Assembly (NCBI GenBank): GCA_050330975.1
Contig: JBHJHK010000362.1
Coordinates: 1 to 14,761 of the forward strand
Source of the DNA: JBHJHK01 sp050330975
GTDB taxonomy: Bacteria > Pseudomonadota > Gammaproteobacteria > Competibacterales > Competibacteraceae
Direction: 5' to 3'
DNA length: 14,761 bases
Each line of letters begins with the position of its first letter. The first letter of the stretch is position 1. Positions 1-6,535 of the stretch are shown here, piece by piece. The position numbers and the translations under genes were made by a program. The notes under the pieces were generated by a model. The model worked only from the letters and a program-made list of their open reading frames with translations, made no database searches and was not told the DNA's origin.

Positions 1-38
1 GGGGGCGCTGGTTTAGGTTTGCGCCGTCGGCCCCCGGG

Positions 39-50
39 TTAATATATACC
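39..50 (+). promoter_or_regulatory. AT-rich island upstream of mmsA, possible -10 region
   Basis: The first 127 bases hold no gene. In a very GC-rich stretch, positions 39-58 are conspicuously AT-rich and include TAATAT at 40-45, a plausible -10 hexamer about 90 bp before the mmsA start. No convincing -35 box lies at the right distance; the best match, TTTGCG at 18-23, is poor. This is an inference from base composition and one hexamer. Confidence 0.25.
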
Positions 51-126
51 ATTTTTACCACCCACTCGCCATTTATCCCCCGCCGTGCAGACCTGGGGGC
101 GCGGCGAGGGGCCCCGGGCCCCCCCC

Positions 127-131
127 GGTGA
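127..131 (+). promoter_or_regulatory. Ribosome binding site deciding the mmsA start
   Basis: GGTGA at 127-131 matches the anti-Shine-Dalgarno complement and lies 5 nt before the ATG at 137. It overlaps the alternative in-frame GTG at 128, which is itself preceded by a run of eight C (119-126) and has no ribosome binding site. This favours ATG 137 over GTG 128. Confidence 0.5.
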
Positions 132-136
132 CTGCC

Positions 137-1681
137 ATGACGCCCAAAGCCCCCCATTTTATCGAAGGCGATGTGTTGGAAAACGCCGCCCGCGTGCCTT
201 TATTTGTCAACAACGAATTTTGCGACAGCGAGGCCGACCAGTGGTTGGCCGTGACCAACCCCGCTACCCAGGGCATCCTCGCCCGGGTGCCCTACGCCCT
301 GGAAAGCGAAGTCAATCAGGCCGTCGCCACGGCCAAAGAGGCCTTTAAAACCTGGCGGGAGGTACCGCCTCCGGAGCGGGCCCGCTACTTTATGAAATAC
401 GCCGCCCTCCTCAAGGAACACCAAACGGCCATCGCCGAGATCCTGACCCAAGAGACGGGCAAGACCTTGGCCGACGCCAAGGGAGACGTGTGGCGGGGCA
501 TCGAAGTGGTGGAGCAGGCGGCCAATATCCCCTCCCAACTCATGGGGGAGACCGTCGAAAACGTCGCCCGCAACATCGACACCCACAGCGTGTTGCAGCC
601 CTTGGGGGTGTGCGCTGGCATCACCCCCTTCAATTTCCCGGCCATGATTCCTTTGTGGATGTTTCCCTTGGCCATCGCCTGCGGCAACACCTTTGTCCTC
701 AAGCCCTCGGAGCAAGACCCCTTGACCCCCACGCGGCTCGCCGAGCTGTTTGTCGAGGCCGGCTTTCCCCCGGGGCTTTTGCAGGTGGTCCACGGCGGCA
801 AGGAGCAGGTGGATGTGCTGTTGACCCACCCCGACGTCAAGGCCATTTCCTTTGTGGGTTCCGTGGGCGTGGGGCAGTACATTTACCGCAAGGGCTGTGA
901 ACACCTCAAGCGGGTCCAGTGTATGGCCGGGGCCAAGAACCACATGGTGGTGATGCCCGATGCCCGCAAAGACCAGGTGATCAGCAGCTTGGTGGGGGCT
1001 TCCTGCGGCGCCGCCGGCCAGCGCTGTATGGCCATTTCCGTGGCGATCTTCGTCGGTGAAGCCCAAAGCTGGATCCCCGACCTCAAGGAGGCCATGGCGG
1101 CCATCCGCCCCGGACCCCCCTCGGACGCCGAGGCCGCCTATGGCCCCCTCATCAGCGCCAAGGCCCGGGAGCGGGTGCTACAGATCATCCGCACCGCCCA
1201 CGACCAAGGGGCCGAAGTGCTGTTGGACGGCAGTCAGTGCACGGTGGAGGGCTACCCCGACGGCAACTGGGTGGGCCCCACCTTGATCGACCGGGTGACG
1301 GCGGAGATGGACGTCTACAAAGAGGAGATCTTTGGCCCGGTGCTGGATGTGGTGCGGCTGGACTCCTTGGAGCAGGCCATCGAGTTCATCAACCGCCACG
1401 AGTGCGGCAACGGCACCTCCATCTTCACCGCTAGTGGCGCCGCGGCTCGCAAGTTTCAACACGAGATCGAGGCGGGCCAGGTGGGGATCAACTTGCCCAT
1501 CCCGGTGCCATTGCCGTTTTTCTCCTTCACCGGCTGGAAGCACTCCTTCTACGGCGACCTCCACGCCTACGGCAAACAGGGGGTGCGGTTTTACACCGAG
1601 ACCAAGACCATTCTCACCCGCTGGTTCGACGACCAGATCGCCACGGTCCCCGGGGCCAATATGACCATCCAACTCAAGTAG
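137..1681 (+). CDS. mmsA: CoA-acylating methylmalonate-semialdehyde dehydrogenase
   Basis: This enzyme oxidises (methyl)malonate semialdehyde with NAD+ and CoA to propionyl-CoA or acetyl-CoA in cytosolic valine and inositol catabolism. The product is 514 aa, slightly above the usual ~500, with a short N-terminal extension. The aldehyde dehydrogenase fold is complete: PFNFP near residue 166, the NAD-binding SFVGSVGVG near 238-246, and GQRCMA with catalytic Cys297. The MMSDH-specific AGAKNH (264-269) has Asn where ordinary ALDHs carry the general-base Glu. The C-terminus contains SFTGWK and DLHAYGKQGV followed by FYTETKT, typical of MMSDH. ATG 137 is chosen over GTG 128 because of its GGTGA site. 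A hydrolase gene of the same pathway begins 12 nt after the stop, suggesting an operon. The family call is firm; the in vivo substrate is inferred. Confidence 0.96.
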   Translation: MTPKAPHFIEGDVLENAARVPLFVNNEFCDSEADQWLAVTNPATQGILARVPYALESEVNQAVATAKEAFKTWREVPPPERARYFMKYAALLKEHQTAIAEILTQETGKTLADAKGDVWRGIEVVEQAANIPSQLMGETVENVARNIDTHSVLQPLGVCAGITPFNFPAMIPLWMFPLAIACGNTFVLKPSEQDPLTPTRLAELFVEAGFPPGLLQVVHGGKEQVDVLLTHPDVKAISFVGSVGVGQYIYRKGCEHLKRVQCMAGAKNHMVVMPDARKDQVISSLVGASCGAAGQRCMAISVAIFVGEAQSWIPDLKEAMAAIRPGPPSDAEAAYGPLISAKARERVLQIIRTAHDQGAEVLLDGSQCTVEGYPDGNWVGPTLIDRVTAEMDVYKEEIFGPVLDVVRLDSLEQAIEFINRHECGNGTSIFTASGAAARKFQHEIEAGQVGINLPIPVPLPFFSFTGWKHSFYGDLHAYGKQGVRFYTETKTILTRWFDDQIATVPGANMTIQLK

Positions 1682-1693
1682 CGGTCACTTCCC

Positions 1694-2812
1694 TTGAGCG
1701 GCGTACACTTCGAGGTTCATTCGGGTCCCCACGGCCAACTGGCCGTGGCCACCCTAGCCAACCCCAAGGCCCTCAACGCCTTGACCCAGGATATGGTGGA
1801 AGTGCTGTTGCAGCAGCTCACCCGCTGGGCGGCGGACCCCGCGATCCACTGCGTGGTGCTCCGGGGGGATGAGCGGGCGTTTTGCGCCGGGGGGGACGTC
1901 GTCGCCGTGGCCAAACACGCCCTGGCCCACCCCGGTGATCCCAACCCGGTGGCCGAGGCCTTCTTCACAGCGGAATACCAATTGGACTACGCCATCCACA
2001 CCTATCCCAAGCCCCTGGTGGCCTGGGGGCACGGCATTGTCATGGGGGGTGGCGTGGGGATGTTGGTGGGAGCTAGCCACCGGGTGGTCACCGAGACGGC
2101 CAGGGTGGCCATGCCCGAGATCACCATCGGCCTCTACCCCGACGTGGGCGGTTCGTGGTTTTTGCACCAATGGCCCGGGCGCACCGGCCTGTTCTTGGGT
2201 CTCACCGGCGCCCACTTAAACGCCGCCGATGCCTGCTACGTGGGGCTGGGGGACTATTTCATCGGCGATGGCCAGCGACAAGCGGTCCTGGACGCCCTGG
2301 TGGCCCTCCCCTGGAGTGGGGAGGCAGGGGGAGATGGCGATCGGGTCTCCCATTGCCTGGGGGAGTTCGCCGCGGCCTGTGAGGGGGAGCGCCCCGACTC
2401 CCCGGTGGCCCGCCACCGGGATCGCCTGGAGCGCTTGAGCGACTGCACCCGGGTGGAGACCTTCGCCGCGCGGTTGCTGGCGGCCGACTTCGACGACCCC
2501 TGGCTCACCCGGGCCAGGGAGACCTTTCGCCGCGGCTCCCCCACCTCCGCCAAGTTGATCTTCGCCGCCTACACCTTTGGGCGGCACCAGTCCCTGGTGG
2601 AGGCGTTTCAACAGGAGTGGATTTTGTCGGTTCAGTGCGCCAGTCGCTCTGAGTTTGCCGAGGGGGTACGGGCGTTGTTGATCGACAAGGACAAGCCCCC
2701 CCGCTGGCAACCGGCCACCTTGGCCGAGGTGAGGGACGACGTCATCGCCGCCCATTTCACCTTGCCCCCCCACCTGGAGAACCATCCCCTGGCGGCGTTG
2801 GGCGATGACTAG
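1694..2812 (+). CDS. 3-hydroxyisobutyryl-CoA hydrolase / enoyl-CoA hydratase-family protein
   Basis: This is a 372-residue crotonase-fold protein of 3-hydroxyisobutyryl-CoA hydrolase (HIBCH) type. HIBCH removes CoA from 3-hydroxyisobutyryl-CoA in valine breakdown, two steps before MmsA. Visible signatures are FCAGGDV (residues 63-69, oxyanion hole and CoA pocket), HGIVMGGGVG (113-122), and MPEITIGLYPDVGGSWFL (140-157), where E142 and D150 match the HIBCH catalytic Glu/Asp pair. The length suits HIBCH and exceeds simple enoyl-CoA hydratases (~260 aa). TTG 1694 is the only start codon between the mmsA stop and Met34, which lies inside the domain. No strong ribosome binding site is visible, so coupling to mmsA is likely. 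The two genes share a reading frame, separated by the mmsA TAG. An enoyl-CoA hydratase/isomerase activity cannot be excluded. Confidence 0.88.
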   Translation: MSGVHFEVHSGPHGQLAVATLANPKALNALTQDMVEVLLQQLTRWAADPAIHCVVLRGDERAFCAGGDVVAVAKHALAHPGDPNPVAEAFFTAEYQLDYAIHTYPKPLVAWGHGIVMGGGVGMLVGASHRVVTETARVAMPEITIGLYPDVGGSWFLHQWPGRTGLFLGLTGAHLNAADACYVGLGDYFIGDGQRQAVLDALVALPWSGEAGGDGDRVSHCLGEFAAACEGERPDSPVARHRDRLERLSDCTRVETFAARLLAADFDDPWLTRARETFRRGSPTSAKLIFAAYTFGRHQSLVEAFQQEWILSVQCASRSEFAEGVRALLIDKDKPPRWQPATLAEVRDDVIAAHFTLPPHLENHPLAALGDD

Positions 2813-2856
2813 AGGGCGGCGGGTCGCGGCCAACCCCTGGAGCGGTGCTGGGGTCC

Positions 2857-3267
2857 TCAGCGGCCGATGAGGTTGAGGACATCTCCGACGAAGCTGAGTT
2901 TGGTGCGGATGTACTGGGCGGCGTCTTGCCAGGTATAGTCGTCGTTGGCAAACCCCTCTAGATCCTCTAGGGAGGTGAGTACCGAGTTGCGCATCAAGTG
3001 GTAGGAATCGGGGTGGATATCGTCGCGGATGGTGCGCAACAGCAAGAGAAACTGCAGGCCGTAGTCCTGCCAGCTGGCCTCTTCGCGATCTTGGAATTTG
3101 CGGTTGAGGGGGTCGATGACGTCGCGCTCCACGTTGCGAACGTCCAATTTCCAGTCGTCGAAGGTGAGATTGCTGGCGACACTTGGGCTGATGCTCGCCA
3201 CACTCAAAACCAACGCCAACAGTGCCAACAGTACTGTCGCCGCAAGGCTGGAGGGATGGGGTGACAC
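2857..3267 (-). CDS. Small exported protein of unknown function
   Basis: I do not recognise this 136-aa protein. Residues 1-32 look like a signal peptide: a short N-terminus, a hydrophobic stretch LAATVLLALLALVLSVA (about 8-24), and a plausible cleavage site after SPSVAS. The mature part (~104 aa) is acidic and predicted helical by eye, with FDDWKLDVRNVERDVIDPLN, a central leucine-rich LQFLLLLRTIRDDI, and a C-terminal YIRTKLSFVGDVLNLIG. No cysteines or catalytic motif are visible. The frame is open upstream to 3351, but GTG 3267 is chosen because the SD-like GAGGAA (3275-3280) lies 7 nt before it and the signal peptide then starts correctly. It begins 4 nt after the SixA-like gene, so the two are probably co-transcribed and coupled. 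A periplasmic helical-bundle protein is a guess. Confidence 0.75.
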   Translation of the reverse strand: MSPHPSSLAATVLLALLALVLSVASISPSVASNLTFDDWKLDVRNVERDVIDPLNRKFQDREEASWQDYGLQFLLLLRTIRDDIHPDSYHLMRNSVLTSLEDLEGFANDDYTWQDAAQYIRTKLSFVGDVLNLIGR

Positions 3268-3271
3268 GGGC

Positions 3272-3790
3272 TTATTCCTCGGGGAGCTGACGGGGGCGGG
3301 TGATGGCCAGGAGCTCGGCCCCCTGGAAGGCCCATTGGTGCCAGGGGACATCCGCCACCAGTTGCGCCACGGCGGCGGTGGGCATGAGTTTGCCGTCGGC
3401 GGGGGTGGATATAGTGCCCCTCGTCAAGGCCCTGATCAATAGCTCGAGCCCTGGATTGTGACTCACCACCATGAGTCGCTCAATGGGGTCGGGGGCGCCG
3501 TGGAGCACTGCCAACAGTTGCCGGGGGTCGGCTTCGTAGAGGTGGGGCTCAAAGCGGACGGCCTCCAGCTCCCCGCCCATGGCTTCGGCGGTTAGCAAAG
3601 CGGTCTGCCGGGCTCGGGTGGCCGGGGAACTCAAGATGAGTTGGGGAACGAGTTGTTGGCGTTGCAGCCAACGTCCCATGCGGGGGCCATCGCGCCGGCC
3701 CCGGGGGGCCAAGGGGCGGTGGAAATCCTCGAGACCGGCGTCGTCCCAGGCGGATTTGGCGTGGCGCATCAACAACAAAGTGTAGGACAT
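3272..3790 (-). CDS. sixA: SixA-like phosphohistidine phosphatase (histidine phosphatase superfamily)
   Basis: This 172-aa protein belongs to the histidine phosphatase (phosphoglycerate-mutase-like) superfamily, SixA branch. SixA dephosphorylates phosphohistidine on phosphocarrier or phosphorelay proteins. The N-terminus LLLMRHAKSAWDD carries the RHG-type motif with R9 and catalytic H10. SSPATRARQT supplies R59, LYEA near 84-87 supplies E86, and VVSHNPGLE supplies H111, so all catalytic residues are present. The length (160-175 aa) is typical of the family. ATG 3790 is used because family members begin just before the first strand; an in-frame upstream extension to 3844 would overlap the divergent kinase gene. 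The downstream neighbour starts 4 nt after its stop. The phosphoprotein target here is unknown. Confidence 0.88.
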   Translation of the reverse strand: MSYTLLLMRHAKSAWDDAGLEDFHRPLAPRGRRDGPRMGRWLQRQQLVPQLILSSPATRARQTALLTAEAMGGELEAVRFEPHLYEADPRQLLAVLHGAPDPIERLMVVSHNPGLELLIRALTRGTISTPADGKLMPTAAVAQLVADVPWHQWAFQGAELLAITRPRQLPEE

Positions 3791-3833
3791 GGCCTCAGGT
3801 GCTTTCCGGGCGGCAAGTGTTAAGATGGTGGCC
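3791..3833. promoter_or_regulatory. Short divergent intergenic region between the sixA-like and ABC1 kinase genes
   Basis: Only about 43 bp separate the two divergent starts, too little for two non-overlapping promoters. At least one promoter must therefore overlap the neighbouring coding sequence, or the chosen starts are slightly off. TGTTAAGAT at 3818-3826 resembles a -10 region for the plus strand. This is weak evidence. Confidence 0.25.
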
Positions 3834-5129
3834 ATGAACGCCATGGATTATGCCAAGAGTGCCCAGCGAATCGCCCAAACGGTGCAAGTCCTCGCCACCA
3901 CTGGAGCCGGTTGGCTAGCGGGGCAGCGCCCCCCAACACCCATCCTCATGCGTCAGACCTTTGAGCGTCTGGGTACTACCTATATCAAATTGGGGCAATT
4001 CATCGCCAGTGCCCCTTCGCTGTTTCCGACCCCCTACGTAGAAGCGTTCCAAAACTGCCTGGATCGCACCCCACCGGTGGCCTTCTCGCGGCTAAAGCCC
4101 ATGATCGCCGCAGAACTCGGGCGGCCTTTGGGAGAAATTTACCGCTACATCGATCCCCAACCCCTGGCCTCGGCCTCCATTGCCCAGGTGCATCCAGCGC
4201 GGCTCGTCTCGGGGGAAGAAGTGGTGATCAAAATCCAAAAGCCCGGGGTGGAGCAGACCTTGGCCACGGATTTAAACCTGCTCTACGCCGTCGCCAACGC
4301 CGTGGAGCGGCTGTCCAGCGCCTTGAATCCGGGGAGCTTGACCGACATCGTCGGCGAACTCCAAGGGTCGATGTTAGAGGAGTGCGACTTCCTCGCCGAA
4401 GCCGGTCATTTGGAAGCCTTCCGAGCCTTTCTCGCCGCCACCGACAATCGAGTGGCCACGGCCCCCGTGGTTTACCACCACGCCAGCAGCCGGCGGGTCC
4501 TGACCCTCGAGCGGTTGTACGGCGTCCCCCTCACCGACCTCGAAGTCCTCCAGCGCCACGGGGGCGACCCCGCCTCGACCCTCCAGGGAGCCATGGATAC
4601 CTGGTTTGATAGCTTGCTCCAGTGCGAGACCTTCCACGCCGATGTCCACGCCGGCAATTTGCTGATATTGGAGGATGGCCGGGTGGGTTTCATCGACTTT
4701 GGTATCGTCGGTCGCATCGACCCCGAGCAGTGGCAGTCCCTGGGGGCGTTTTTCCAGGGCATCGTCCAGCGCGACTACGCCACCGTGGCCCGGGCCATGA
4801 TGGGCATTGGCGCCACCCGGGGCGACACCGATGTCGACGCCCTCACCGAGGATCTCAAGCGCCTGCGCCACAGCTTGCGCCAGTTGGAGGAGGCTCAAGA
4901 TGCCGCTGGCGCTGCCCAGCAACGAAAGGATCCCGTGGATGCCTTTTTGCTGGAGCTCATGGACGTCGGCCGTCGCCATGGCCTGCGCTTTCCCCGCTCC
5001 TTCACCTTGCTGTTGAAGCAGTTCCTCTACTTCGATCGCTATTTTCATTTGCTCAACCCCAAGGGCGAGGGGTTTCCAACCCCCGCCCTGGCCGCCGCGT
5101 CTCCGGCGATGGGAGGACTCCAAAGCTGA
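3834..5129 (+). CDS. ABC1/AarF/UbiB-family atypical kinase-like protein
   Basis: This 431-aa member of the ABC1 (AarF/UbiB/COQ8) family has an atypical protein-kinase-like fold and is usually linked to isoprenoid-quinone or lipid metabolism. Signatures in order, numbered from ATG 3834: the family-specific KLGQ (52-55), the alanine-rich nucleotide loop ASASIAQVH (112-120), the lysine in VVIKIQ (K133), the acidic segment LEECDFLAEA, the catalytic-loop-like FHADVHAGN (267-275), and DFG (288-290). It lacks the long C-terminal transmembrane anchor of E. coli UbiB, ending in a predicted helical tail. ATG codons at 3825, 3834 and 3843 all compete; 3834 has the best preceding purine-rich sequence (AAGATGGTGG at 3822-3831). 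It is probably a UbiB paralogue rather than UbiB itself, because no other ubiquinone genes are nearby. It is divergent from sixA with about 43 bp between starts. Confidence 0.9.
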   Translation: MNAMDYAKSAQRIAQTVQVLATTGAGWLAGQRPPTPILMRQTFERLGTTYIKLGQFIASAPSLFPTPYVEAFQNCLDRTPPVAFSRLKPMIAAELGRPLGEIYRYIDPQPLASASIAQVHPARLVSGEEVVIKIQKPGVEQTLATDLNLLYAVANAVERLSSALNPGSLTDIVGELQGSMLEECDFLAEAGHLEAFRAFLAATDNRVATAPVVYHHASSRRVLTLERLYGVPLTDLEVLQRHGGDPASTLQGAMDTWFDSLLQCETFHADVHAGNLLILEDGRVGFIDFGIVGRIDPEQWQSLGAFFQGIVQRDYATVARAMMGIGATRGDTDVDALTEDLKRLRHSLRQLEEAQDAAGAAQQRKDPVDAFLLELMDVGRRHGLRFPRSFTLLLKQFLYFDRYFHLLNPKGEGFPTPALAAASPAMGGLQS

Positions 5130-5133
5130 GGGC

Positions 5134-5200
5134 CTGGCTTGAAAACCGCTGCCGTTCGACGCTGTACTGAATGGGAACTGAGCAATGGCTTTCAAGCCAG
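5134..5200. repeat. 11-bp inverted repeat after the ABC1 kinase gene
   Basis: CTGGCTTGAAA at 5134-5144 is exactly complementary in reverse to TTTCAAGCCAG at 5190-5200, and pairing continues past one mismatch to GG/CC. The loop is 45 nt and no T-run follows. The arms start 5 nt after the kinase stop codon. It could be a terminator-like structure or the ends of a small mobile remnant. Confidence 0.5.
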
Positions 5201-5590
5201 ACCTTCGATGTTCCGTCGTCGATCTCACGCTTCTCGTCACTGGGCTAGATCCTGGGGTCTACTGTTCTCGAGTGCCATTGGTCTTTTGGGCGGCTCGTGA
5301 GTGGTGGTCGCCCAAGCCCGAACTGATCTGGTACGTCGAGGTCCTAGCTGAGAGCTACGGTGGACGGTGATTTCCTTGAGGAACTGGGGGATAACTGGTT
5401 ACACTTTCTACATGTCGAGGCACACCTCCACCTTCGACGCTGCACTTACTCCCTCGAAAACCCCCACTGGCCCACCGTGGCTCAGGCTCTGCCCGATGTC
5501 CGAATGTCATTCAGTAAGTATCCAAGTACTCCACTGCCCGCGGTCGTGGATCCAAGGGCGGGACCCCAGTAGTGTTTTCCATGGGCCATT

Positions 5591-5612
5591 GGTTTTGCGA
5601 GGGTTTTGCGAG
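5591..5612. repeat. Perfect 11-nt tandem duplication
   Basis: GGTTTTGCGAG at 5591-5601 is repeated immediately and exactly at 5602-5612. It sits in non-coding sequence inside the low-GC stretch and is probably a slippage product. Confidence 0.8.
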
Positions 5613-5647
5613 TAAAGCTGTTTGGGGTTTGTAATTTAATACAAGAG

Positions 5648-5815
5648 TTTGCGAATGAAATGAGGAATGAGAAATCGCCAACCACTCGAGGTTCTCGATC
5701 GTCCGGCTTCCCGAGACGTGCTCTTGAGTTCTGCGGAAATATCTCTGATTTTCTTGATCTTGTTGTGGTCGGCCCAGATGGCCCGGACCGGGTCAATGCC
5801 TCTTTGCGGACAGCA
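5648..5815 (-). pseudogene. Possible gene remnant, start-less open frame
   Basis: On the minus strand a frame bounded by stops reads through about 55 codons, including GIDPVRAIWADHNKIKKIRDI followed by SAELKSTSREAGRSR, and ends at a TAA near 5648. It has no ATG, GTG or TTG start in a useful place. The charged, helix-like composition looks more protein-like than the competing frames, but I recognise no family. It may be a decayed C-terminal fragment or chance. Confidence 0.2.
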
Positions 5816-5832
5816 TAAGATTTATTCTGACT

Positions 5833-6285
5833 ATGTCGAAACAACTATTGGCAATTGATCTCGATGAGACCCTTGGCGCAACCTTGACGGATGGGCGGGC
5901 CATGACGGGTTTTCAGCTCAGAAAGGGCTGCATAGAACTCCTCCACGAACTCAAATCCGATTACCGACTGGCGTTGTGGTCCGTCGGTAACCGAAGTTAT
6001 GTTGATAAAGCATTGAAGTATGCCCGACTCAAACGGTTTTTTTCCGTCAGCTACTCATGGGATGAGTTAGCTGTTTCCTGGAAAGATATTCGTCTCATCG
6101 GGGCGGCTTGCCTGATTGACAACAGCGAGCACCATTACGAAGAAGCCCGACAACACGGTTTGGAAGAAAACTACATTATAGTGCCGAGCTTTGGCAGTGC
6201 CACAGATGTTCGCGATCCTCTAAAGTGGGTGCAAGTCATTAGAACTGGGTTGAGTCAATGTCGATCACAGGCAACCTTGCTCTGA
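5833..6285 (+). CDS. Small HAD-superfamily phosphatase, FCP1/NIF-like
   Basis: This 150-aa protein has the haloacid-dehalogenase motifs. Motif I is DLDET (D9, L10, D11), with D9 the expected aspartyl-phosphate nucleophile. Motif II is Ser50 in LALWSVGNRSY, motif III is Lys84 in SWKDIRLIG, and motif IV is LIDNS with D96. The arrangement and small insertions resemble the FCP1/NLI-interacting-factor branch, which includes protein and small-molecule phosphatases; the substrate here is unknown. The whole gene is visibly less GC-rich than its neighbours and uses more A/T-ending codons, suggesting separate acquisition. ATG 5833 is the first start in frame before motif I; no clear ribosome binding site precedes it. 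It stands alone between a gene-free region and a hairpin-rich region. Confidence 0.8.
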   Translation: MSKQLLAIDLDETLGATLTDGRAMTGFQLRKGCIELLHELKSDYRLALWSVGNRSYVDKALKYARLKRFFSVSYSWDELAVSWKDIRLIGAACLIDNSEHHYEEARQHGLEENYIIVPSFGSATDVRDPLKWVQVIRTGLSQCRSQATLL

Positions 6286-6317
6286 ACCCCTAGGCGTGCC
6301 TTGAGCTACACTCCGTT

Positions 6318-6381
6318 GGTCTTCATCCCCGGCCCTTCCACCAAGACCCGGGCTGTGGAAGAGGGGCCGGGGGTGAAGACC
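6318..6381. repeat. Long imperfect inverted repeat (24-bp stem, 13-nt loop)
   Basis: The left arm at 6318-6341 pairs with the right arm at 6355-6381 through 8 bp, one G-T pair, 9 bp, a 3-nt bulge and 6 bp. The outer ends are GGTCTTCA and TGAAGACC, and the loop is CAAGACCCGGGCT. No T-run follows, so it is not a textbook intrinsic terminator. It lies 33 nt after the HAD stop codon and could end that transcript on either strand, or be a dispersed palindromic element. Confidence 0.75.
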
Positions 6382-6390
6382 TCCATTTGA

Positions 6391-6524
6391 CAGCGGTGAC
6401 CTCGACAATGAATTCCGCTCACCGCTGACAGGCCGAGTTTTATTGGGTTTCCAGTGACGGTGTAGATGCTACACTGGGCGCCGTCGCGTCCCATGGCGCG
6501 TTAAACCCACCGTCACCGCGAGGA
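6391..6524 (+). promoter_or_regulatory. Structured 5' region of the rhodanese lipoprotein gene, mutually exclusive stems
   Basis: Several complementary segments precede the gene. CAGCGGTGA (6391-6399) pairs with TCACCGCTG (6419-6427). GCGGTGAC (6393-6400) can instead pair with GTCACCGC (6512-6519). GTGACGGTG (6454-6462) pairs with CACCGTCAC (6508-6516). GTGTAG (6460-6465) also pairs with CTACAC (6469-6474) in a tight hairpin. The 6508-6519 strand abuts the SD-like GAGGA at 6520-6524, 11 nt before the ATG. The pairings are seen directly; a role in controlling translation is inferred. Confidence 0.4.
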
Positions 6525-6535
6525 ACACGATCCCC

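Larger units (their letters stand above)
5130..5832. other. Long gene-free stretch with degenerate and repeated sequence
   Basis: These 703 bases hold no ORF I can support. Short open frames of 60-85 codons overlap one another, have no ribosome binding sites and resemble no family. Codon usage is unlike the neighbours, and GC falls toward the 3' half. Contents are an 11-bp inverted repeat (5134-5144 / 5190-5200), a loosely repeated GCCATTGGT motif (around 5274 and 5585), an 11-nt tandem duplication (5591-5612), an AT-rich GAATGA-type stretch (5651-5675), and on the minus strand (about 5648-5815) an open frame reading DPVRAIWADHNKIKKIRDIS without a start codon. The last could be a remnant of a gene. 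Overall it looks like decayed or acquired DNA upstream of the HAD gene. Confidence 0.5.

Noticed and set aside
200..1066. 288-codon open frame on the minus strand
   Set aside because: It is antisense to mmsA; low-complexity Gly/His composition and no recognisable motif.
2813..2856. Terminator between the convergent HIBCH-like and small exported protein genes
   Set aside because: Only a 5-bp ACCCC/GGGGT stem with a 12-nt loop and no T-run was found, which is not distinguishable from chance at this GC.
4374..5240. 288-codon open frame on the minus strand over the kinase 3' end
   Set aside because: It overlaps the conserved HAD-VHAGN and DFG motifs of the ABC1 kinase in antisense and resembles nothing.
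5185..5615. Three overlapping plus-strand frames of 61-82 codons
   Set aside because: They overlap each other, have no ribosome binding sites, no motifs and atypical composition, so they are not called as genes.
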